Shown here piece by piece: positions 1 through 7,724 of a stretch of DNA of 64,000 nt. Numbering within the stretch: the stretch's first letter is position 1; each line of letters opens with the position of its first letter. The stretch is from an archaeon (GTDB lineage Archaea > Thermoproteota > Nitrososphaeria > Nitrososphaerales > Gagatemarchaeaceae). A model generated the notes under the pieces. It was not told the origin of the DNA and made no database searches. It saw only the letters and a list, made by a program, of their open reading frames with translations. The position numbers and the translations under genes were made by a program. The stretch lies in assembly GCA_021827865.1 (NCBI GenBank), contig JAKAUC010000009.1:682001-746000 (forward strand), written 5' to 3'.

Positions 1-205
1 GGACCTGCGACCTGCCGCATCCTAGCTGGTCGTAGAGCGTCACCCGGTAGCCGTGGCTCGCCAGGTCGGCCAGGGGAAGCAGGTAGTCGTGGGTGGCGCC
101 TGGGCCTCCGTGAAGGCCGAGGACATCCCCCTTCGTGGGGTCGCCGAACTGGCGATAGAAGAGGTCGAACCCGAGGACTGAGGCGTACCCTTCTCTGCGC
201 TCCAA
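1..205 (-). CDS. Alpha/beta hydrolase, proline iminopeptidase-like (3' truncated by window edge)
   Basis: The first 68 residues of a protein that runs off the window edge. It shows HGGPG at residues 32-36 (oxyanion-hole motif) and a DQLGCGRS segment at 59-66, the pairing typical of prolyl aminopeptidase/tricorn-factor-like hydrolases. The catalytic Ser, Asp and His lie beyond the edge. The start is a TTG at 205. A TTTAAG box lies about 26-29 bp upstream, so the transcript is probably leaderless. Family assignment is firm; substrate is unknown. Confidence 0.8.
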   Translation of the reverse strand, partial: MERREGYASVLGFDLFYRQFGDPTKGDVLGLHGGPGATHDYLLPLADLASHGYRVTLYDQLGCGRSQV

Positions 206-821
206 CCTCCAAGGATTGCCCTCTGAACGGCTTAAACCTTGACCGTCAGGGCCAGATACCCTTGTCCCGCCGCGGGCCCTAGGGACCGGTAGCCTCGAGG
301 GTGACGACATCGACGAGAGCGACGGCGAGTTCCGAATTGTACTCCTTCCGATGGGTTTGCTTCGACTCGACATCTAACACCGTGAACAACAAACCGGATG
401 GATGTGGTTCACTCGCAGGGATCTCACACGACCTTCATGGGGGGTGCGGGCTCTCAGATATGGTGGGGGCCTTCTCCAAACCTTTCGTCTCAGAGCTTGT
501 TGAATGTGAGCAGCAATCTTGCTCCAGGCCTTAAATCGCCCCATTAACCGGGACCTGATGAGATAGTCACCTAAAGGCGAGAAGGCGGACCTGCCAACGG
601 ATTCCTATGAGGAGTGGCTAACATCCCAGATTGTCGATGGCGGTGAGCCCAGTAAGAAAAAGTCAACCTGACCAACCCCGGCCTGTGTCCTGTGCAACTA
701 CTCTCACTGCGGCGATTGTGACCCTTAACCAGGTCATTGCGAGCGCGTTTGCTATCTCGATGGAACAACGGTAGGATGTGAGGAAAAACGAGTTTCGGAC
801 AGCGAGGAGGATACGGCAGTC
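206..821. other. No convincing gene
   Basis: Short open frames exist here on both strands but none has the codon pattern of the neighbouring genes. At 690-730 a forward frame encodes a cysteine/histidine cluster (C-x2-C-x4-H-C-x2-C) ending at a stop, which may be the tail of a decayed zinc-binding ORF; its frame is closed just upstream. Otherwise I see nothing I can support. Confidence 0.4.
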
Positions 822-1094
822 GTGGGGGGTACAGAAGTCGCTCCGATTCCTTCAACAAACCAGTTGAAGTGGGCAAAGGAGTACAACGTCAGCATCTCCG
901 AAGTCAGCGGACGTGGTGATGGTCTTACCAGGATAGAAGGATTTGTCGTCTTTGTACCTGGAACAAAGCAAGGCCAGAATGTAAGGATAAAGGTCACTCA
1001 AGTCTCAGATAGGTTTGCTACCGGGCAGGTCGCGCAGACTTCGGACACGTCGACAGCACCTACCTCAGAGTCTTCCGGTAAGACCGGTAATTAG
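822..1094 (+). CDS. TRAM-domain protein
   Basis: A 90-residue protein with a TRAM domain at about residues 28-70: GRGDGLTRIEGFVVFVPG, then a run of beta-strand sequence ending in GQV. TRAM is a small RNA-binding beta-barrel, and stand-alone TRAM proteins are common in archaea, where they are proposed RNA chaperones or cold-response factors. The tail after residue 72 is Ser/Thr-rich and probably disordered. The start is GTG with a purine-rich GAGGAGGA about 10 bp upstream. It stands alone in a gene-poor region. Family is clear; its physiological role is inferred only. Confidence 0.85.
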   Translation: MGGTEVAPIPSTNQLKWAKEYNVSISEVSGRGDGLTRIEGFVVFVPGTKQGQNVRIKVTQVSDRFATGQVAQTSDTSTAPTSESSGKTGN

Positions 1095-1186
1095 TCGGTC
1101 AGATGCGTTGCAGTGATGATGCAAGTTGATCCAAGAAGGGTCAACCATTCCTTTTTCATGTTCACAGCATTAGCACGTGACAGCAC

Positions 1187-2095
1187 TCAAATGCCGAGAG
1201 CTTGCCTGAGACTCTTGTATCTGTTCCTGATGGTGACCTCAGTCACCCTCGCAGCCTCCGCGACATCCTTCTGTGTCTTCTGCTCTCCCTCCAGAGAGCA
1301 CGCCACATAGAGAGCCGAAGCCGCTAGACCCATCGGGTCTTTGCCTGCGGATATCCTGGCTGCCTGTGCCATCCTCAGTATCTCGCACGCCCTCCTTTGC
1401 GTCTTCTCTTTCATCCCTGCCCGAGAAGCGATGCCAGATACGCACCGTACAGGGTCGGCAACCGGCATTGTAAGCTCCATTTCCCTATAGAGCATCCTAT
1501 AGGACCGCGCGAGGTCCTTCTTCTTGACATTGCTGACCGCAGCTACATCCTTTAGAGACCTGGGTATCTGCCCGTCACGGCAGGCAGCATACAGTGACGC
1601 CCCGATGATCGAGCTGATTGACCTGCCTCTGACCAGGCCCCTTTCGAGGGCTTTCCGGTAGAAGTAGGCCGCCCTTTCGGCAACTGCCTCTGAGACGACG
1701 AGTTTGTCCGAGAGCCTCCGCAATTCGGAAAATGCCTGTCTTAGGTTCCTGTCCGTGGACTCGTGGACCTGGCTCCTCCTGTCCCACGTTCTTAGTCTCC
1801 CCACTGTGGATTTCATTGGTCCTGACAGAGACCGTCCTGACGCGTCCCTGTCGGAGACCCCTATTACCGTGGCAAGCCCCATGTCGTGCTGCGCGATGGA
1901 GGTGGGAATCCCGGTCCTGCTACGGCTCTCCTTCCCATCCTCAGAGAATTGTCTCCACTCAGGTCCAGTCTCGACAATCTTATCCTTCAGCACCATCCCA
2001 CAGTTCCCGCAACAGAGCTCACCTGCGGGTCCGTCTGTTAAGATGAGGTTCTTCCCACACTTGGGGCATCTTTCAATTGTCCTTTCCTGCTTCAG
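1187..2095 (-). CDS. tfb: Transcription initiation factor TFB paralogue, apparent CTG start
   Basis: TFB recruits RNA polymerase to TATA/TBP complexes. The 302-residue frame has an N-terminal zinc ribbon (CPKCG near residue 10, CCGNCG about 18 residues later), a B-reader/linker region, and two cyclin-like repeats in the C-terminal 190 residues, ending in a helix-turn-helix typical of the second repeat. The first ATG (at 1996) lies after the zinc ribbon, so a start there would delete an essential domain. No ATG, GTG or TTG occurs between the upstream stop (2132-2134) and the ribbon. A CTG at 2093-2095 gives a natural N-terminus, with an AAATAT box ending 26 bp upstream. I therefore choose CTG. 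Alternatives are a frameshifted or sequence-damaged start. Several TFB copies per genome are usual in this phylum. Confidence 0.85.
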   Translation of the reverse strand: MKQERTIERCPKCGKNLILTDGPAGELCCGNCGMVLKDKIVETGPEWRQFSEDGKESRSRTGIPTSIAQHDMGLATVIGVSDRDASGRSLSGPMKSTVGRLRTWDRRSQVHESTDRNLRQAFSELRRLSDKLVVSEAVAERAAYFYRKALERGLVRGRSISSIIGASLYAACRDGQIPRSLKDVAAVSNVKKKDLARSYRMLYREMELTMPVADPVRCVSGIASRAGMKEKTQRRACEILRMAQAARISAGKDPMGLAASALYVACSLEGEQKTQKDVAEAARVTEVTIRNRYKSLRQALGI

Positions 2096-2135
2096 TAGCC
2101 TCGAATAGTTTGTCTCGTAGGATATTTCACGTCAC

Positions 2136-2291
2136 CTACCTGAAGCTCAGGCCGCTCGAGTCCATCTTCTTCACACATTCCTCGCATCCAAGCCCGGCAG
2201 GGTTCCGGTAGAGTCGACGGAGTGCCCCACAACCTGGGCAGGGCTTTACTGGGGACGGCTGTTGTGCCGGATGCACGGTAAGTTGTTCCAA
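2136..2291 (-). CDS. Small zinc-ribbon-like ORF upstream of TFB
   Basis: A 51-residue frame starting at TTG. Its C-terminal half has two CxxC pairs (CPGCG and CEEC, about 17 residues apart) separated by a basic segment, which fits a small zinc ribbon. It ends just before the TFB frame opens, on the same strand. The N-terminal half has no recognisable feature. It may be a real micro-protein, or an old zinc ribbon left by rearrangement of a TFB-like gene. No family name is assigned. Confidence 0.4.
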   Translation of the reverse strand: MEQLTVHPAQQPSPVKPCPGCGALRRLYRNPAGLGCEECVKKMDSSGLSFR

Positions 2292-2516
2292 GAGCTCAAC
2301 GTCGCCTTGAACGCCTTCTGAGCTGCTCTTGAGTACTCACCTGCATACAAACCGGGCAGATGAGACGGCGGTTTGTTTCGTCCTGCGTGGGTCTTATTCT
2401 GTGAATCACGCATTGCTCATTTTGGGTTTGGTTCACATTCTTCTTCGTAGTTGCTCACTATTAAGGGTGGCAAAGGCCATAGTACGCCAGAGGGGCACCA
2501 CCTTACTTTGAACAAC

Positions 2517-2720
2517 ATGGGGAACGCCGACCTGAGTAAACTGGAGGAGATATTCGATTCATTCAGCCAGTCCTATCAGAGGTATTGGGAGGCCTATGTT
2601 ATGTTCCAGAACCAGCTGTACGAGACCCTAGGGGCGGCCAGGATTCGAACCTTCCATAGACAATCTGTGCACAATATGCCTTGCAGTCACGCCCAGGCGC
2701 CTATGGTCTGGGTACCTTAG
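2517..2720 (+). CDS. Truncated helical protein, reads into a tRNA-like sequence
   Basis: The first ~37 residues from the ATG look genuinely coding: amphipathic, rich in aromatic and acidic residues (SFSQSYQRYWEAYVMFQNQL). At about 2626 the frame runs into sequence resembling the 3' end of a tRNA gene on the opposite strand, and the remaining residues look random. The likely reading is a small helical protein gene interrupted by an insertion or deletion. I do not recognise the family. Confidence 0.35.
   Translation: MGNADLSKLEEIFDSFSQSYQRYWEAYVMFQNQLYETLGAARIRTFHRQSVHNMPCSHAQAPMVWVP
2627..2715 (-). pseudogene. tRNA-like remnant
   Basis: On the minus strand this segment ends with a near-perfect T-loop (GGTTCGAATCC) followed by a GC-rich acceptor-like end, and contains CTGCAAG, which could be a Cys (GCA) anticodon loop. 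The stems do not pair properly (anticodon-stem and T-stem mismatches) and no matching 5' acceptor strand is visible. I read it as a decayed tRNA or an integration-site remnant rather than a functional gene. Boundaries are approximate. Confidence 0.3.
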
Positions 2721-3243
2721 GCGGCTTTCGATGGACGGGACGCGCGCTGTTCTAGAGCGTGTTGGTGAGAGGCGTGCCTGCGCTTGCGAATTGCTTCCCA
2801 CTTTTTCCTGCGTGCGAATGTCATTGTTACTTTTGTTCCCTGGCGAGTATATATGGAGTCGGTCTCGAGACCCTGCCGTTCCCCCGGCATTGTTCAACTG
2901 CTGTCGATGTCACAGAGGTCCGCATCGTGTTTGGGCGATCCAGGAGTTGATTGGCGCGTTCTCATTCGAAGAGGGCGCCTGCAGGAGGTAGGAGGCCGAG
3001 ATAGCCGTTCTTAGGACACAGACCTAGTCCACGAGAGGCTCTACAAGAATTCCGGCGATGAGTATCACGGCCTCTATTGAGGCTCGAGTTCCTTAGGGTG
3101 TCTTTCCTTTACTTCTCCTCTTACGGGCATTCTTTCGCAGCGATTTTGTCCACGCGACTGCTGAGATTACCCTGAAATGAGGATTGGATGCGTCGAGACC
3201 ACCTGTCCGGGACATCAATGTACAAAGATTCGATGCGAAGAAC
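2721..3243. other. No convincing gene
   Basis: Open frames here are short, overlapping and without conserved motifs. Base composition is more AT-rich than in the housekeeping regions further along. I see no RNA gene, repeat or insertion sequence. Confidence 0.4.
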
Positions 3244-3405
3244 TCAGCTCTTCGACTTGTTGCTCTCCCGCTCAGCGGACTTGCGGATTCGATTCAGTTC
3301 TGCGATCTTGTCTCTGTACTCCTTTTTCTTCTTCTTGTTTCCTTGTGTGCGTGCCTGATCGTACAACTTCCTCAGTTTCTCTTCTTCTGCAGCGTAGTCA
3401 GACAA
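3244..3405 (-). CDS. Small charged helical protein
   Basis: A 53-residue frame starting at TTG. The composition is strongly biased to Lys, Glu, Arg and Ala with a heptad-like pattern of Leu, Ile and Tyr, as in a short coiled coil, and includes a run of five lysines near residue 26. Such composition is hard to obtain by chance, so I think it is coding. There are no cysteines or membrane segments. The neighbouring intergenic regions give no clue to function, and the family is not recognised. Confidence 0.45.
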   Translation of the reverse strand: MSDYAAEEEKLRKLYDQARTQGNKKKKKEYRDKIAELNRIRKSAERESNKSKS

Positions 3406-3925
3406 CTTCGACGTAAAATCGCACCGACGTAGTTATGTCTTTCAGAGAAGGCCAGACGACGGCGAGCACCCATTCAAGGGGATCTCGGCGTCACCGTAGG
3501 GAGGGCACGGACTTCAGGAATGAGTTGACGAGACTATGGCGGTACAAATTTGCAGTGAGGACACAGAGAAAGGTGAGCAAAGCGAGTTCAGAGAACGCGA
3601 AATTGACCATCATTGCCGAGACGGGGGGGCTGGGCAAAGAAGAACCTCCCTCGCACAGGAGCTGAAAAGAAGGGCGCGAAGATGGCTGCAGTCGAGTCGT
3701 AAAATCGGGACGCTTCAGAGCTTGCTCTTTCCTTCCACCTGTCCACGGCTCTTCGCGTTGCGGCGGTACTAATCCTCAAGCGGCTGGCCTCGGTTTGGGA
3801 GACATTTATCACCCGGATGTCAGCCCAAAACTAGAGCAGACCAAGTCAGTTGACCGGTCGACGATAACCCCTTTGAGAGTTGGGTTGCAACGCAGACCGA
3901 TTGAGTGACCCGGCAATCAGCAGGG
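3406..3925. other. No convincing gene
   Basis: Two or three frames of 75-80 codons overlap here but none shows a motif or a consistent codon pattern. Frames between 3435 and 3770 could be the broken pieces of one old gene, but I could not join them into a sensible protein. Confidence 0.35.
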
Positions 3926-4396
3926 CTACAATGGTGTGTGGGAACCTATGACATAGACGATGACTCTTGCACTGTGGTGGCCCTCTTTGAAGGTCTGGAA
4001 CTCCATGGGGCGCCACCCGGGAATCCCGAAGTCGTGCGAGACTACCTTGGACCCTTCCGACAGTTCTTCGAGGAGCTTCCGCTTCAGTCTCGCATTCTCG
4101 CTCGCGCTCTGGTAGAGTGTTACAATGTTGGCCTCAGATAGGTTCACGTCATCATAGTTCGCATTCGTTATGATAGCATTTTTGAGATGCCGTGTCCTTC
4201 TGAGTGCGATGGAACAGAGCCTCTTGTTCTGCTCAATGCCCACTGCCTTTCTGGCGTTGTAATCGCGGGCGGCCGAGACAACGATGTCTCCATTTCCGCA
4301 TCCTAGGTCGTAGACGATCGACTCGGAAGTTACGCCCGCCAACGTGAGCATTTTCTCGATTGTAAGTGGAGACGACGGATAGAACGGAGCGCCCAA
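3926..4396 (-). CDS. Class I SAM-dependent methyltransferase
   Basis: A 156-residue protein with a canonical SAM-binding motif I, VYDLGCGNGDIVVSAA, at about residues 27-43, an acidic residue ending strand 2 (GIEQN, about 52-56), and a motif IV-like segment followed by SHDFG near 117-121. The N-terminal MGAPFYPSS leader and SHDFG are shared with small archaeal methyltransferases of unknown substrate. TTG start; an upstream extension of four codons is possible. It is isolated in a gene-poor stretch. Enzyme class is secure; substrate is not. Confidence 0.8.
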   Translation of the reverse strand: MGAPFYPSSPLTIEKMLTLAGVTSESIVYDLGCGNGDIVVSAARDYNARKAVGIEQNKRLCSIALRRTRHLKNAIITNANYDDVNLSEANIVTLYQSASENARLKRKLLEELSEGSKVVSHDFGIPGWRPMEFQTFKEGHHSARVIVYVIGSHTPL

Positions 4397-4818
4397 CGCC
4401 GGATGAACGGTGTGATTGGTGAATTAAGGATGCCCATGGCAGGTCACAGCCGATGCGGGCAGCTGCAGTCGGCCGTAGTAATTCCATGGGCAGTTATGAC
4501 GAATCGCTTTCCTGTTTTTCGTTTGGTTTGACGTTCAAGAGCGCTGCGTCCCTCTTCGCGTTTGCCTCTCTTCTTCCCTTCTCTTCCCAAGATTCTCTAT
4601 CCCTCTGATTGGTCGCAGATTACTCTCCTTCGACTGAACATAGGCGTGTAGCACTTTTCCACGTCCAGGAACCAAAGACCAAGGCATTGGAAGTCGGATT
4701 CACTCCGCACGGCTCAACGGCGTTTGTGTTTGGCATTCCGTTTTAGCGCCATCCACTCGTTCACATCCTCGTAAAATAGAGAAAGGCTGAAAGCGGGGAC
4801 CATTCCCACACCAGATTC
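4397..4818. other. No convincing gene
   Basis: No frame in this interval has recognisable motifs or sustained coding bias. It separates the methyltransferase from a small zinc-binding ORF and has the same decayed look as the rest of the first 5 kb. Confidence 0.4.
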
Positions 4819-4947
4819 GTGGCATACAGCGAAGACATCTGCTCTCGTTGCGGGCATCCCCGGTCCTCACATGCTGGAGGGGGTCGTTTGTCGAAAGACG
4901 GGTGTGGCATGAAGGGATGTGGTTGTGACCACTTCGTCTCGACGTAA
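4819..4947 (+). CDS. Small Cys/His-rich zinc-binding ORF
   Basis: A 42-residue frame with GTG start. The cysteines and histidines are ordered as C-x2-C-x-H, then H, then C-x4-C-x-C-x-H-F, the arrangement of a small zinc knuckle. Similar short proteins with a CGH...H...GC.CDHF pattern are common in archaea, usually of unknown role. No clear TATA box sits at the usual distance. It could be a stand-alone micro-protein or the remaining tail of a larger one. Confidence 0.4.
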   Translation: MAYSEDICSRCGHPRSSHAGGGRLSKDGCGMKGCGCDHFVST

Positions 4948-4995
4948 CGCGGACATGTCCAATACCGCCATTATCGCTGGTTCACATCCAGCTTT

Positions 4996-5121
4996 TCACT
5001 TCTCGCCCACGACGACCGCGAAGTTGGGAGGCGGTGATTTCACTATCCTCTGTCTCCTGAATCCCACTCTCTTCACGATATCCGTCATCTCCATCTGAGA
5101 GACCGGGGTATTCTGACCGAT
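4996..5121 (-). pseudogene. C-terminal fragment of a SAM methyltransferase
   Basis: The frame encodes about 41 residues that read as the tail of an arsenite/UbiE-type methyltransferase, ending KSPPPNFAVVVGEK. Nothing of the catalytic domain precedes it: an in-frame stop lies immediately upstream, and tRNA-Leu begins 10 bp further on. It is therefore a gene remnant. Its position just downstream of the tRNA 3' end suggests that the front of the gene was lost in a tRNA-targeted recombination event; this is inference. Confidence 0.55.
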
Positions 5122-5130
5122 TTAGCAGAA

Positions 5131-5215
5131 TGCGGGGGGAGGGATTCGAACCCTCGAACCCCTAAGGGATGGGAGCCTCAGTCCCACGCCGTTGACCATG
5201 CTGGGCGACCCCCGC
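5131..5215 (-). tRNA. tRNA-Leu (GAG)
   Basis: A class II tRNA with complete stems: acceptor GCGGGGG paired with CCCCCGC and discriminator A, D-stem GCC/GGC, anticodon stem UGGGA/UCCCA around loop CUGAGGC (anticodon GAG), a long variable arm CCCUUAGGG, and T-arm GAGGG-UUCGAAU-CCCUC. No intron. The CCA end is not encoded. Confidence 0.95.
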
Positions 5216-5297
5216 ACAAGGCCCACCCCCGGCCGACGTTCTAAAAAGCCTGCGAAGGGTTAAGGACGGGAATCTCAGCTCGAGCGAGTGAGAACAG

Positions 5298-6488
5298 ATG
5301 GAGCGGGCAACGGAGGCTACCACTACCATCCTGGAGGTCAGATGCGTCTCGTGCGGAAAGGGCTTCTCGTCAGGCAAGCCGCTCGGCACCTGCCCCGACT
5401 GCGGGTCGATCCTGAGCTGCAGGTATGATTACGAGAAGGCCAAGGAGACGCTTACGCGGGAAGGTCTCAGGGGTAGACAGAAAAGCCTCTGGAGGTACCG
5501 CGAAGTCCTCCCCGATATCGCACCTCCGAACGTTGTGACGCTGGGGGAGGGGATGACCCCTATCGTGACCCTGATGTCCGGGCTGCTTCTCAAGGACGAC
5601 GGCCTCATCCCCACCGGCACGTTCAAGGCCAGGGGCATGGCGGTCGCGGTGTCCAAGGCGAAGGACCTCGGCCTGACGAAACTGGTTGTGCCGTCCGCTG
5701 GAAACGCCGGTGCTGCCCTGGCATGCTATGCGGCCCGGGGAGGCCTGGCAGCCCGGGTCTTCATGCCCACTGAGACCCCGCAATCGATAGTGAAGGAGTG
5801 CGTCCAGTTCGGTGCAGAGGTCGTCCAGGTGGATGGGAACATTGGTGATGCGGGGGCGAGGATGAGGACGCAGATTGACGGCTATTTCGACATGTCCACA
5901 CTCAAGGAGCCCTACCGGCTCGAGGGGAAGAAGACGATGGGCTACGAGATTGCCGAGCAGACTGGCTTCGAGCTCCCTGGGGCTATAGTCTACCCGACGG
6001 GAGGAGGGACGGGCCTCCTGGGCATGTGGAAGGCCTTCGACGAGCTGGAGAAGCTCGGCCTGATAGGGAACGAGCGGCCAAGGATGTTCTCGGTCCAGTC
6101 GGAGGCGTGCGCGCCCATCGTAGCCTCCTTCGCCGCTGGGAAGGATGTCCCCGATCCCGACTACCCTGACGGCACCACCGTCGCGGTGGGCCTTAGGGTG
6201 CCGAGGCCCTTCGCCGGCAGGCAGATGGTTTCTGTGCTGCGCGCAAGCAAGGGAGGGGCAATCAGCGTCTCCGACTCTGAGATACTCGGGGCCATGAAGG
6301 CCCTCGCAGGGGAAGGGGTGTTCGCCTGCCCGGAGGGCGCGGCGACCCTAGCTGGATATCAAAGGCTCCTCGACGCTGGAAGCATAGCCAGGTCAGAGAA
6401 GGTCCTGCTCTACAACACTGGGACCGGCCTCAAGTACCTCGACCTGGTTCGGAGAACGCCGAACTCGCGTCAAGGCTTTATTGTATGA
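5298..6488 (+). CDS. thrC: Threonine synthase
   Basis: Converts O-phospho-L-homoserine to threonine using PLP, the last step of threonine synthesis in the cytosol. The 396-residue protein has an N-terminal zinc-ribbon-like pair (CVSCGK at about 15-20, CPDCG at 33-37) common to archaeal and plant-type enzymes, the PLP-lysine segment PTGTFKARG near residue 105, and a glycine-rich phosphate-binding loop YPTGGGTGLLG near 230. ATG start. Length and motifs match the family. It is followed directly by tRNA-Thr, a suggestive but probably coincidental neighbour. Confidence 0.93.
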   Translation: MERATEATTTILEVRCVSCGKGFSSGKPLGTCPDCGSILSCRYDYEKAKETLTREGLRGRQKSLWRYREVLPDIAPPNVVTLGEGMTPIVTLMSGLLLKDDGLIPTGTFKARGMAVAVSKAKDLGLTKLVVPSAGNAGAALACYAARGGLAARVFMPTETPQSIVKECVQFGAEVVQVDGNIGDAGARMRTQIDGYFDMSTLKEPYRLEGKKTMGYEIAEQTGFELPGAIVYPTGGGTGLLGMWKAFDELEKLGLIGNERPRMFSVQSEACAPIVASFAAGKDVPDPDYPDGTTVAVGLRVPRPFAGRQMVSVLRASKGGAISVSDSEILGAMKALAGEGVFACPEGAATLAGYQRLLDAGSIARSEKVLLYNTGTGLKYLDLVRRTPNSRQGFIV

Positions 6489-6507
6489 CAAGCAGGGCCG
6501 AACTTGA

Positions 6508-6581
6508 GCCAGCGTAGCTCAGCCTGGTAGAGCGTTCGCCTCGTAAGCGAAAGGTCGCGAGATCGATGCTCGCCGCTGGCT
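6508..6581 (+). tRNA. tRNA-Thr (CGU)
   Basis: Seventy-four bases with acceptor GCCAGCG/CGCUGGC, discriminator U as usual for archaeal tRNA-Thr, D-stem GCUC/GAGC, anticodon stem UUCGC/GCGAA around CUCGUAA (anticodon CGU), and T-stem GCGAG/CUCGC. The T-loop reads AUCGAUG, with A instead of U at position 54, which is unusual. No intron. Confidence 0.93.
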
Positions 6582-6744
6582 CGTCCCAGTCTTGGTTGCC
6601 GAGGGACCGACCGACTTCGTAGCTACACCGCCCCGCACTGCTCGGAAGGCATCCGGTCTGCGAATCCCGGGGTCGTCAGGCGCATCTTGAGCCGAAGTCC
6701 CTTCTTGAAAGAATGGCCCGGAGGGAGGGGATTCGAAGCCCCCT

Positions 6745-7714
6745 CTATGCAGTGCCGAAGGAAAGCCCCAGCTGACCCAGCCACTTCCTGTATGCCACGG
6801 CGATCCTGTCTGACTTCAGGTGAAGCTCGGCCTGCAGGTCGAGGGGGAGCCTCTCCGGCCTCTGCGACTCCACCACGGGGATATCCTGGCTGGTTATCTC
6901 GTCCTGGCGCGCGACTACGTCCCCCTCCGGGATGTCGTGCCCGTAGTCCATGGCGATCCAGAACCATGCCCTAGACTCGAACTCGTCGATTGGGCAGACC
7001 GTGGCGAAGATCGAGAAGGTCCCGTCTGTTGTCTCTTTCGAGAGGTACATGGTAAGGGGGCGCAGGACCTTGTAGGTGTAGTTGACTTCCTTCCCGACGC
7101 CCGTCCCGTCCGGGTCCGGCTGCCAGATCCTGACGTTGCGTGCGACGATCCCGTCATCAGAAGCCTGAACTTCGTAGTCCTGTATCTCCGCGTGGGCCCT
7201 CTCCCCCAGAATCCCCTCGTGAACGAATGGGAGGTGGGCAACGTCGAGGAAGTTCTCAACCGCCCTCGGGCCGCTCGCCCGGTAGCGATAGGGCCCGCAG
7301 GGGACCTTTCTGAACGACGAGGAGCCCCATTCCTCGAACCCAGGTACGTCGCGGGCAGGCTCCCCGAGGCAAGCCCAGACCAGGCCGTAGCGCTCCGTGC
7401 AGAAGTATGTCTTCACCTTCGCCTTCGGCGGAGGCTTCTGCCCCGGGTGGGCAGGCATCTTGACGCACTCGCCTGCCTGGTTGTAGGTCCAGCCGTGGTA
7501 GGCGCACTCGAGCAGGCCGCCGTTGAGGTGGCCCAAGGAGAGTTTCGTCCCCCTGTGAATGCAGAGGTCCTGCCACACGTTCACCTCGCCGTGGATCCGC
7601 CAGGCTACGAGGTCTTCCCCCGAGGAGCCTGAGTGGCAGGATCGAAGCCTCGTTGAGGTCCGAGGACCTGGCGATGGGGTGCCAGTCGTTAACGAGGATG
7701 GGATCCTCTATCAT
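6745..7714 (-). CDS. Rieske non-heme iron oxygenase, alpha subunit, with a frameshift
   Basis: The main frame (6745-7584) contains the second half of a Rieske [2Fe-2S] site and the catalytic domain. The Rieske ligands are C-x-H (CIHRG) and C-x2-H (CAYHGW); the mononuclear iron ligands lie in NFLDVAHLPFVH. The natural N-terminus (MIEDPILVNDWHPIARS, ATG at 7714) is in a different frame. The two frames join cleanly if one base is removed from the run of five C at 7617-7621, giving a continuous protein of roughly 320 residues. It is either a recent pseudogene or a base error. The family oxidises aromatic or demethylates substrates with electrons from a reductase; no reductase gene is adjacent. 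An APC transporter follows on the same strand. Confidence 0.8.
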
Positions 7715-7724
7715 GGCGGTCGGC

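Noticed and set aside
6717-6750. T-loop-like sequence on the minus strand just after the Rieske gene
   Set aside because: It has a TTCGAAT loop with pairing arms, but no matching acceptor, D-arm or anticodon arm upstream; probably chance or a very old remnant.
6820-7632. Forward frame of about 270 codons over the Rieske gene
   Set aside because: Antisense shadow; the reverse strand carries the Rieske and iron-binding ligands.
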